This document shows positions 25,727 through 38,000 of a stretch of 64,000 nucleotides of DNA, piece by piece. This DNA is from Stichopus chloronotus (Eukaryota; Echinodermata; Holothuroidea; Aspidochirotida; Stichopodidae): contig CM037843.1 of the NCBI GenBank assembly GCA_021234535.1, positions 32,613,200 through 32,677,199 on the forward strand, read 5' to 3'. The notes under the pieces are model-generated. The model saw only the letters and a program-made list of their open reading frames with translations, was not told the origin of the DNA and did not search any database. Position numbers and translations under genes: made by a program. Numbering within the stretch: position 1 is the stretch's first letter; the number at the start of each line of letters is the position of its first letter.

Positions 25727-28479
25727 CGTGGAAACACGCGCACTGCTGGAGACTATGAAGTCCATGAAAATTACTTTGTTGTGCAAGGACAATGTGCAGT
25801 GAGCTGCCCTGGCCTCTCTAACGCAGTATTTTTGAAGACAGCAGGAATGCCTCACCAAAACCAAAGACATTATGGAGAAGTTTTAGTGATGGAGACATTT
25901 TTCTGAAGACGTCGTGGAACATGGACTGTCACAATCAAATCTGAAAGAAGACATAAAATCTACTTTCATCCATGTTGGATGTGTAATGATGGCTTTTGTA
26001 TAACTGATCATGTTATATAATATGAATGATCTTAGTTCATTGAAGTTTATTGCTGGGGGCTCTGCACTGTACCATTGCTTCTTATGATACCAGGGTTGTG
26101 CCCACACCAGACAGTGCTAGGTGTTACTACCCATCATTCACACATTTCATCCAGCACTCGTCCAAAAATGACCAAAGCTACCTGTCTCCGTTTACAGATT
26201 TTTCAACTTGGTTTAAATATTTTTAATTGCACTTTTTTATGGGAGACTTTACCTTAAGGTCAGTCTTCTTTGAACACCGTTCAAGCACCTATTTTTTTTT
26301 TTAAAGAGTTAAACATCAATTTCAAAACAAAATTAACCACACGCTCACCCAAAATGCTCCGTCAGTCGCAAATGTGTTACACAATTTTGCATCTCATTGG
26401 CCCAGGGATTCCAAACCTTTTCCAAAGGATATGTGTTCTTTAGACCACTCCCAGGACACTTTAAATCAGCCTGCATTCAGAATCAAATATGCACGCCACT
26501 GCTATTGTACACGAAACATTTCCTGTCGCACAGAATTCAAACCCTCTGAAGGGCACATTGCTTAACTCAAGGTGCATAAAAGAGAAGATGCAAAGTCTGG
26601 GAAAACCTTTGACCTCCTTCATTCTAGCCTAACAAGTCTGCAAAAGAGACGGTATGAAAATAGAGGCAAACAGATAATGGGTTCTTACAATTTGATATTT
26701 CTAATTGTTCTGTGCCAAAGATAGCTTCTCACTGTTGAATAAGCTGCTCTGTAAACATGCCTCTTGAATGGAATAGGCTCATTTAGTCAATGTTCCAGGC
26801 GGGAGGGGGGGGGAATGAGTGAAAATATATCAGCGTCTCATTATCGTCTATTGCATCCATTGTATCATAAACAAACCATTAAGCCTGTTACTAATGTAAA
26901 AGAGTACCTTGTAGGGTGTTATGCTTAGGTTTCACACATTACATATTGTTACTATTAAAACTACATATGCAGCGGAGGTTCTGCAATACGTGAATGCCCG
27001 GTTTGAAAACTTTGGATTAACTTGAGGTACAGCATTCCATCCTAGCCTGATGCTACTTTCTCTAAACATAGGATAAAGGTCAATTGACCGGAGCTTGTAG
27101 ATCAGATGCAGACTTTTCCTCGTGGCCATTACCGTGAATATGGGATTTGTGACAGAGGTTAGGGACAAAAAAAGGGGTTGTAAATGTAGCACTGCTTACA
27201 GAGTAAAAATGAACCAGAACTTAAACAAAACTTACGAGAATCTGTCCAGGATTTGACAGTCATATATATTCAGTCATCTGTCAATCCCACACATCACCTT
27301 ATTATCCTCACAGAATTTTTATGCATTACACCTCACATGAAAAAGACTTCTTGCATGATAAATTGTGATGTGATAAACATACATTCAGTCAAGATTAGAG
27401 TTCCCCCTCTTGAGAAGACATCAACCTGATTCATGTAATGTGAGGGTTGGCTGTCAAGACTACCTTTCTCATGGTTAGACTCCCAATGAAGAGCACCAAG
27501 CAAGTGCAAGAAGTTTATCAGTGGTCACTTCTATGCAGTGTCCTTCATTGTAGACACAAACAGGCGTAGTGTAACAGTATGGAATCTGTAATGTACTTTT
27601 GCATATGATGAATTGAGTTGACTTTATACGAAACTGTGATTTCATCATGTTTTCTGATGAAGCTTTTGTCCTCTGTTGGGAAAAGCTACAAATATACTCT
27701 TTTGGTACCATATCTTCAAGAAATTTTCTTTAGCTTTATTTGGACATTCTCTGTTAAATCTTACATTCTTGTATAAATTAAGAAAAGTAGTCAACTCCTA
27801 GTTTACTTTTACAATGTGTGGCTGGAGTTTTGTCTGCAATCCCTATAATATGTAGTATGAAAGTTAAACATTGCTAACATTCCATTGTTGTTGGGCATTC
27901 TGCAAGATTCTGAAATGCGATCGAATAATATGTGATTACTACTAGCAACTCTGGTAAGATATTTCACACACCTTTTTCCAAAAAAGAAAAACACAACAAA
28001 AAAATCCCCCCAAGGAAAAATGAAGGCAAATCAGATGATGCAACAGAAGTCTCTTACTGGCAACAACCTTGCCAAATCATTAACTGCGGAAACTGATAAT
28101 CATACACACAGTGCAGACCTGGTACCAATGACAGTCCTTCAGCCCCCGCCAAATAAAGTGAAAGCTTCTTGCTCTCGCAAACTGGCAAACTAACTGAAAA
28201 ATAATGACTGCAACTCTCTACAACAGCCCTTATTTCCTTACCCCTCCTCCCACACTACCACTAGTCCACTCACATAATATGATTTCTCAACCAACTCTTG
28301 GAAGTTAGGGCAATGGAGCTGCATCAATATGCGTGCAACGCAATAGTGATCATTCTGTAATATCGCAGTCTTCATGACTCTAAGATTGTACTTACTATAG
28401 CTTTAATGGAGAATCATCTCCAAAGCATTCAAGAATGTACTAACTGGTGGGGCTGTTGAATAATATTCTCTCTTGGCAA

Positions 28480-28930
28480 GCAACATGAGGTCTACATACA
28501 CCTGGCAATATCATTGCTGATTATGCATGTACTTCTGACAGATGTTTGGCGATACTCATGAGTATAACTAACACTACATAATTCAATGTTAATTATGAAC
28601 TCATGACAGCTCTTCAAATAGTACTCATTGACTATCGCCACCACTGAACTCCCCGACACAACACTCTAATGCACTACTGATGGCTGTTTAGTGATGTTCG
28701 TGACTGCCACTACCACAGCAGTCAACTCTCGTACGTGCATGCACTGACGATGGCAGTTAAGAGATAATCCTGACTGGAGCTAACATTACAGTCCACTATT
28801 AAATGATTGCTATTCATTGCCTCGTGACTCTCCTGAGTGTTCTACAGTCTGAACATTAAACACTCCATGACATGTATGCGATACTGACGGCTGTTCAAGG
28901 CATACTTGTAATTGCCAACCTGCAGTGATT
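28480..28930 (+). repeat. Highly diverged satellite-like array, about 75-85 bp period
   Basis: Recurring ACTGACGGCTGTT...GTGACTGCCACTA...ACAGTC-type blocks appear at about 28520, 28600, 28675, 28745, 28810 and 28885. Similarity between units is low and was judged by eye. The array lies just beyond the 3' end of WDR74. Confidence 0.4.
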
Positions 28931-28958
28931 TGTTTTACTGGTTTCAATGGCTCAGTGT

Positions 28959-28964
28959 TTTATT
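28959..28964 (-). terminator. Candidate polyadenylation signal of WDR74
   Basis: A canonical AATAAA on the minus strand lies about 115 nt after the WDR74 stop codon. It is the first such hexamer downstream of the gene. Cleavage there is inferred from position only. Confidence 0.45.
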
Positions 28965-29077
28965 TCCGATCACAGATGGAAATGGCTGATCGTTCATCAA
29001 CTGTACCTCTTCAACTGGATCATATTTCTTGCATCTTCTTGAAAAGATCACTAGATCTTTGTTACACAAGCCTATAT

Positions 29078-32000
29078 TCATTTAGTCCTTTTTGCTCCTC
29101 TTGGTTTCTCTAAACTTTTTTTCCTTTTCCCAGTTTCTTCAATACCATCAGTTACCTCCTCCAGGCCTTCCCATAATTCATCATCACTACCAGCTTTCTC
29201 ATCCTTGTCATCATCTTGCTTTTTCTTCTCCATTTCTTCTTCTTCTTTTGATAGTAAATCCTGCAGAGAAAGCAACAACAACTTATTTTGCAACTTTCAT
29301 CATCACTATCATCATTACTATCATCATCATCTCTTTCTTTTTGGATTTATTATTTGTTCAGTTCTATTTTTGTGAAAGTCTTTCAATAACACAACACTGT
29401 CACTTAGTGACGATACCATGGATTGTGTTCCATCCTTTTGTAATTGTGCAGAAACAATGAAAATAAAGTAGAACAGAACCAGAATAAAAATCTGAAAAGA
29501 TCACAAAGGTGAAATGCATAAATGCTTTTCATGCCAATAGTTTGAATGTGTGCTGTTAGATGTGTACTATATTACAAGAATATTCAAATGTCTTCCAAAC
29601 TAGATCCCAAAAGATAAGCCTGCACGATCTTTCACCTTCATTAAACCGGGTGTGTCATTTTAGTGAAACTACTTGATTGAGTGTTTACAGTAATTTATTT
29701 TCTGAGGATTGACATCAATGTGTTTGAGTCTGACCAAGATGATCCAACTGTCGTTTCACCCACATGCCACTACCATTGAATAGATTCCCTCATTGAAGAA
29801 TAAAAAAATATGATCAAATGTACTTACCTGGACATGATCATGATCAGTAAACAAGAAGCAATTCAACCTTGACTTCAGGTAAACCTGAAATGACAAAAGG
29901 AATATGAAAGGAAAGGCATTTTGATCCAAAACTTTTTTTAACAGGTCACTTTCAATGGATGATGCTGCTGGCTCAATTTCGATTTGTCTTTGGAAAGATT
30001 TGAGTTTGAAGCTTGGTTTTGAAGCTTGAAGTTTGGTTTTCAATGAACTTGATGTTTCTCCTCGATTCATAAACACAAATAACGTGAAATGCTTGATATA
30101 ACCACAGAATCAACATAAACATGATAAATACCCTTAATGCTGTTTGGCACATCTATCACTGCTTGCCATATACCATCCCTGTTTGCAATAAAGCATCATC
30201 GCTTGGCAATGCTGTTTATTATCTCTCATCCTTGTTTGTCCCAACTCACTGCTGTTTGTCTTACAATGTCATGGACATTGATCCAAGACACTTTATACTC
30301 ACAAAAATATAAACAGCTGACACAGTGTTCATGTTCCATTGTATCGATGAAAACATTGCTATGCAAGGAGAAATGCTGTGATGGTTTATTACTGTACACA
30401 TGTTGGTGCACTGCCTACTTCTGCGATGTTCACAGTAAGTAATACAGGCAACAACAACACAGGTCACAGTATGATAATTCTAGCTTTGCAAAGGGAGCAT
30501 TACTTTTGCAAAACAGAAATCGTTTAAGATTTAGAGAATCGGAGAGAAAACGGGATTTGCAAAAAAGGTTTAATCTCGTCCTTGGCCTCTTACCAATGCT
30601 ATTTGCCCTATCTCACTGCTGCTTGTCATATAGTGTAGCTGTTAGTCATACCTTGTCACTGTATGTTATATTGTAATATAAAGGGTTTGTTCAGGGGTTT
30701 ATCTTGGTTTGATCGCCCCTGCAGAGGACAAATTCAACGTTAACGTTCTTAACAATAACATTAAGTTAGAGTTACAGAGAGAGACGTTGACAGCTAAATG
30801 ACACAATTGAAAGTGTCAATATGGTGGTTCATTCTAATCCTTAACCCACACAAGTGTTTTGGTGCTAATGACATCACATGACTAAATCAGCCAATGGGGT
30901 CCCCTGAGCTATGTTCACTCAAAACTAAATATTCATAACATCTGACTTTCTGGACATTTCAAGGTAGGCCTTTGTTTGAATCACTGGCAGAAGAAAATAA
31001 AGGCCAAGTCAATAAACTGGCACAGAAAACAACAAAGTTTGACCTACTTTGACCTACTTGCACTGCCACAAGCTTGTAATGGACCTACTATATACATCTT
31101 TTCATTGTATGGCATACTTGCCTCTGTTTAATCTACCTCATCGCTGTTTGTCTTACCTTCTTTTCCAGTTTTCCTGTCCGTAAGTGATGTAATCGGAAAA
31201 AACGGTCCAGCCCACAAGATCCAACCAATGGGAGTGTAGGATGACACTGAATGTTCCGTATACTTCCAGCAAATCCTTTGTAGGCTTTTGAGTAAATACC
31301 TGAGATCAAAAGAAATGACATACTAAAAATAGTAACATGTCCAACAGACCAAAATGGTCTAATTCTAGAGTGATCAAAGGACTTGAAATCAGCCCATAAT
31401 CCGATGGGATATCGGATCGGACCGATGTTCTGCACCATCGGTAGAGCATCGGATCAGTAACAATTTGATGCCAATATTCAGTAATCTGAAAATTTTGCAT
31501 GAGGAACCTATTAATCCGTGACCAAGGATAGGACGTTCAGTTATACTGTTTCCAAGACAAAGTAAACATTTTGAACTTGGCTTAGAGTTGGAATGATTGG
31601 AGGAATGTGCATCGTCTATTAACTAAAGTTGTCGGGACAAAGGACCAATAACTTGCAGCACATGGATAACAATGTGTATGAATGTAGATAAGAGCATTTG
31701 GCAACGTCAATTAAATGTTCTCTCTCGCAACAAAGCTGAGAAAGGTGTGAAAAGGGAAATAAATTTCTTCCAAACGTGCAATGATCCCACAAGAACATAT
31801 GTATTTGTGGCTGACAATTAGAAAGTGTTCTGAAACTAGTCTCATTCCTTGCACTACATAACTCTCAAATTTCTTTATTTGGATTTGCAGAGTATGTGTT
31901 TCCATCTTCTTTACATTATGAATGCTTCGTCACAAAATTGGTAAATCGAGAATGAAGGCAAACAATGTGTCTTGAACCTCAAGCATTCAAGCCATAGAAA

Positions 32001-35000
32001 TAGATAAGAAAGAATGACGTCATGGAACAATAAGTGAAGCCCATATTATGTATGGCAAAAGGAGATCTCATGAAATCGCATAACAAAAACCAAACCAAAC
32101 TTTAGGATAATATTACTTGCAATCAGCTAAATGTCGGAGTGCAATTTTCCCTGAACATTTTCAGTTATCTCAAAAAATCAATAAGTTGCATTTACTTCTG
32201 TTTTCCCTGAAGGTGTAGTTAGATATCTAAGGAACAAATTCTTAGGTGTATTATATACAGCAAATGTTGAAGGCACAGAGATATATTTGAAACACAGAGT
32301 AAGAACCATGTGTAGTATGTTAGGTTTCATTCGTTCAGTGTGTGAGTAGGCAGCCTCACGTTATGCTGGTTTATGTACTTATATGATTCAAGCCCTTTCA
32401 ATACATAGTCCTTATTGCAGAATGTGCACAGACTTCCATTCACTAGCATTTCCACTGGGTACCCAGATACACCAACGAAGATGTCGGGACCTGCTTCCTA
32501 AATAAACTGCATCCAAAATTTCGCAAGGTTACATCGTACATGTGACAAAATTTGACATGTATGCCTAACTAAGAACGCTTCATTGCTATGCCAATACATA
32601 AGATATATAGACATAGAGCTATATTAAAATGTAAAGCAAAATGTTATACTATGACTTCACAATGAACTTGCAACCTAACAGAGGTTACATTTCCGGGAAC
32701 CCAGGTACCTGACCGACTGTGGACTGTGGACTATGGACCAGGTCCAAATGTTTGGAGCCATTGCAAACACTACCATTCATGACCAAAACCTGCCTAGTTT
32801 TACTGATAGACCTGGTAATCACCAGGGAACAAGCTTGTAGCTTTTTCTTTCAAATATCTGAGATCACAATGTGAGCATCACATCCACTCTAAGAGCTGCT
32901 TACCGTTCCTGAAGTCGATTCTTCCCATTTTCCCTTGAGCATTACCGACAACTACGGACCTGTGAACGATGAGATGAAAAAAAACAATCAACAAATGAAT
33001 GAATGCACTACAAACATGTTGAGGTATCAAGAAAAATACTACAAGGTTTGGGTCAAAAGTTTTAAGAGCGACACTTACTGCTGATCTGGTGTTACGTCTA
33101 ATGCCATGATTGGACAATCCTCAAATTCTACGTCTAGCACTGGTCTTCTCTGTGGTGTGCTGAGGTCATAGAGCCTTACCTAGTGCGAAGAAAAACACAG
33201 CACTTGAACCAAATACCTAAAAGCATTCTGAATACACACACTTTGAGATTAGATGAACATTTATCCCTTGCCACAAATATGATATTCCATTGCAGGTTTG
33301 AGTTTTGAGTCATTTGATGGTGAACCGCGTGATTTTATCTGGGTGGTAATAACCTCTTGTGTGATGCGTGAGTTGCTGTCTTGACACTCACACTTTGGTG
33401 TGCTATGTGATTTGCTACATTGACACTCACATTTTGGTGTACTAGTGTTTTGCTATGTTGGTACTTGCATTTTGGTGTACAATGTGACTTGCTACCTTGC
33501 TACTCTTACCCACATTTTGGTGGACAGTACTACGGATTTGCTACATTGGTACTCACCTGATGGTGGGCTGTACAGGTTACTATCTTAGACGAGCCTCCAA
33601 GTAGGAACTGCATATCATTTATCCAGACAGGTACCCGCAAGTCAAGGAAATTGTGTCTGACCTATGAAAAAAAAAAACAAGTTGACAAAGTAGTAAAAGC
33701 TAAATAATATACCAGAGTGGCTAGAAGCTATTATCAACAGAAACTTTCATAAAAGTTAAAACAATTTATTTTTGCTAAATATTCTAGTAAAGTATGCAGC
33801 TCCAGCTACAGAGTGTGTAAGAAACACTTGGCTATTCCCCTTTTTCTTTTCCAAACCACATTATCACACAATTGTTTTAAATTAGCCATTGAAAACATCT
33901 CACATTCTTTGCTTGGAAGACTGGTTTGTCTGGCTTTTCCAAATCATAAACTTTAAGCTCATTTTCTTTTCCTCCTGTTGCTATCATGTTGCTCTTCTCC
34001 TTGTGCTGTTTCATTTTCTTTAGATTTTTGCCCAAGTCCAGTTCAAGCTGTAAGGAAAAAAAAAAGGGAAACTGATATGACAAATTACAGAAACCTCATC
34101 TTGCAAGAGAAAGTCATCAGGGTATAGCTCAGGTTTGGTCTTCTGCCACATTAATGTATACACTAGTATGATATTAACAGTTAACAAGATTAAATCACAG
34201 CCAACAGTCACTCCATAGGAAGGTTAAATCCTTCTTGTGGTCAATGTATGTATATATGGAAATAATCATCACTTAATCAGATCAGCCACATTCAACAATC
34301 TAATCATCAAAAGGTATTTTAAAATAACTTTGAGAACAAAACCAAACTTCTGAAACTTTGTGCAAAATATACACAAATTATGCAAATTGAGTTTTGTAAG
34401 TCTGAGAGCACTTGTAGTTGCAAGTTCCATAAAGTGCTGGATCAGGTCGTTGGTTAATGAGTAAGTTAAATTTAGGTAAAGTATTTCATCAATTGTTAGA
34501 AAAAAAAAAACAGTTGCAGATTGATTTTTCATCACCTATGGCCAAACTGCTTTAGGAAAGCAATTGAGAGTCATAAATACAGAAGTTAAGCAAACCTTTG
34601 CTTCATCATTCTGCCAGACTGTCAGGTGTCCATTTGATAAGCATGTGATGATAGAATCACCCATAGGTGCCATACCAATATATTGGCCTCCCAGTTCACC
34701 ATAGTCTTTGGTCGACGAAAAGCCACGTTTGTTAACATCAAACTGCTTCACAACTCCACTTCTCAGTCCAAGCAGAATCTACATATACAACAACATGTAT
34801 TGTCAATATTAGAGTATTAAGTCTTCACTATCAATCAATGACTGTTATGCACTGAAAACCGGATTTCCCTGTAAATTACAAAAGCAGATTGGTCAGCAAA
34901 ACATCTCCACATGCAGACAATTCAATATGTGACATGTGTACTGTAGTACAACTTCTCAGCAAGGTTACAAATCTACATTATCACTGACCACGCTATCGAC

Positions 35001-38000
35001 ATGTGATAGATTGCTTCAATCACTTACAAAAAAGCAAGGCTACTGACAACATGCACTGAGGTTAGCAAACATGTTACAATGTGTCCACTTCAAGCTGATA
35101 ACCTCCACTCCAGTCATTGCAGTTTTAAAACTTTTAGTAATAACAACTAATGTATTCTACAGCAGCAGTGAAAAAAATGCAGGTGGAATCCATACAGCTC
35201 ATCTCCTGTACATCCAATGAAACCGTCAAATGAGATGTTGCTTGAATACTCACATCTGCTTCAATTTTAATGCCACAATAGTTTAAAACATATTTTTCCC
35301 AAAATGTTGGGAAGTGACTCCAGTTGGGGTCGCAATGCAAAAGTTAAGTGGTATCTGGTAAAGTTTGTACAAAGATGCAATGCAACAATGCTCCCTCCCA
35401 AAAAAGACAAAGAAAAGTAGCAGCAAATATCGATCATCACGTTAATTGATGCATCTTATCAATGTATATTAAGTTCATACAATATGGAAAAAAGGGACAA
35501 TGAACAACAAATACAGTGGCTGAAATCCCCATACGAATTGTAAAGTCAATGAGCCTCGGATGTGCCACCTATGCACTGTGATCAATGAAATTCTTGAACT
35601 GGAGTATTATTTCGAATTGCATGTGCTGCTTTCAAAATGTGAAACACTAGACCTACTTTGTGTACTGTTTCCCCTTTGCACAACAGCTGTGATCCTGTGC
35701 ACCTACAGTAGGTTATACAGAACTGTTCAACAGTGGCGGCACTACGGGGGGCATGAGGGGGCATTTGCCCCTCCAGGTTGTTTCCTTGCCCCCTCAGTTG
35801 CCCCCCCAGTTGCTCTCACCCTTCCCAATTAGATCTTGTACTCATCCAAAATTAATCACAAAACTATGTATTGGCATTGGACTGAATAAGAATAGCTTCC
35901 GGGGAACCATGATTGATTAATGCCTAATTTATGTTACACAGGCTGCCAGTTTTCATATCATGCCCGTAGCCACTTCAACAGTATGCCAGCCTGGTCAGAC
36001 CAATTTTCTCTGCAATGTTTACCATCCAGCATAAGGGAAGGTCGGGTAGGTGGTTGTTTTCCTAAATATAGGAATGGAATGGAAGTGTATGTAGCCTGTG
36101 TGTGCGTGTGTGTGTGTGTAAGTGGGTGTACTCGGTGGTACCGCGTAAATGTGAAATGGTACTCCCAAACAAAAAAGTTGGGAACCTTGGAGTACGGTCA
36201 ACCGAAAAAATAAACCAGAAAGCCAAAAGGCTTTGTGATTCCTTGCTACATGGTTATATTAAAACAAACATGAATTATTCACATGACAAGTATAAGATCA
36301 ACTGCAGTTATTTTTCTTGATACACCACAAGCCTTTAACCCAAAATGACCTTTTATTTTGGTGACCTAAAATGACCGCGACATTCCACGTCCACCAAAAG
36401 CAATAGGGATCACCTACCCAGGCCATACAACCCACACATCAAGTACAGTATGAGTATGACATCAGTCAACATTATCTCTGAGCTCCAAGAAACACACAGT
36501 AATCAATGCTGCTTCTAATCTTGCCTGTTGTTAGTTGAATCAAATAACTCAACCTTACCTCATCTGAACTCAGCTTGTCTGCCATATTTACCTCAAAATT
36601 CTTCATAAACGACCAGAATGTTCTTGGGTCTCCATCGTATGGTGAAATTTCTGCCTTAGGTAATTCCAATGGTAATTTGAAACTCAATTTCCTCCTTTAA
36701 CTTTTTCAATGCTTCCTCCCTCTTCTCAGTATAATGCTTTTGGCATTCCAACATCCAGCTTTCTGCTTGCTCAAATGCTTCATCAGACAACAGCCCAGCC
36801 AGATCAGCATGAACCTCTTCCATTGCCTCAAATTGGCGCTCTGCCTTTGCAAATTTTCCTTTATGGACTTTGGGATAATTTCTTCCTTGTTACAAGTAGC
36901 TTTTAACACGCTCAAAGTCCTCGTAAGTTGACCCTAAGTTATGATTTCTCCTCAACATTTTTGCTTCCTCCATCCTTTCTGACATTGTGAAATATGATTG
37001 AAAGCACTCCAATTTGATTGTTAAGAAACCTTGTTCTGCTACCAGCTGTTCCTCTGGATATTGATATTATCCAAATAAATGACAGAACAGATGGTATTTT
37101 ATTTTCCTCATTTTTTTTTTATAAACCCATTAACATTCCAATGCATGAAATAATGCACCTTGTCTATCTGACCCCATGACCCCCCATACCAAGACTATCT
37201 CTCTGGACCCCTCACACTAGAAGTTACTCACTAAGTTACAAATGCAGTACTGTAGGAAGCAATCCCATTGAGTTAACTGTGTGCGACAGAATCAAAAACT
37301 GCCATTGCACAATGTAGCCCCATATGCATTTGTACGGTAGTTTATAATAACCACAATAATGGTGTTTAGGCTATTATTATTGTTTTATAGTGAAAAATTA
37401 TCCCTTCCTCTCTATTGATAAGCATTAAATATCACAGGGTCGTGAACCTGTTAATAACAGACAACCTTATCAAGTTTAAAACAAATCTGACCCACGGATA
37501 AGGAACTATGGCAGTTTTAACATTTTTTATGTTTTACCCCATAACCTCATTAATATGCAAGATTTGGACACCAAAAACAATAGGGATCATCTACTCAATA
37601 AGGGCAACCTACATGGAAAAATGAAATTACTCAGAGTTACCCTTCTCGAGACAGAGTGTTTACGAGCAACCCCACCTGCAAGGCCTCGTGCTTCGCACTC
37701 GGTTTCGCGCTGTGCGCGAAAATCTTTGCCCCCCCCAACATTTTCCTCTGCCCTCAGTTTGCCCCCCAAAGTCTGACTTCCTGGTGCCCCCACTGCTGTT
37801 CAACAAAGACCAGTCATCATACACTCTAGGGACTGGTCATTTGGCTTACTCTCTGATCAGGGAGGTGCAATTGAGAAGGAGATGCAACAGGAGCACCTTC
37901 CTTTCAACTAGCCTACTTTCTGCCAAAATCACCTCTTATGTTCACCTCTTACATATTCAATGGGATTAAAGGGTATTAGGAACTCAACATAAAAGGCCCA

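Larger units (their letters stand above)
25727..29077. other. Convergent gap between C1D and WDR74
   Basis: It contains the C1D 3' UTR of unknown length, an A/T-rich stretch, the diverged array at 28480-28930 and the WDR74 3' end signal. Short open frames here lack codon bias or homology. No gene is supported. Confidence 0.6.

Noticed and set aside
29092..29460. 122-codon plus frame rich in Ser, Leu and His
   Set aside because: It is the antisense of the acidic and Lys-rich WDR74 last exon plus TCA-rich intron.
35560..35832. Plus frame across the left hAT border
   Set aside because: It spans the transposon insertion site and has no domain.
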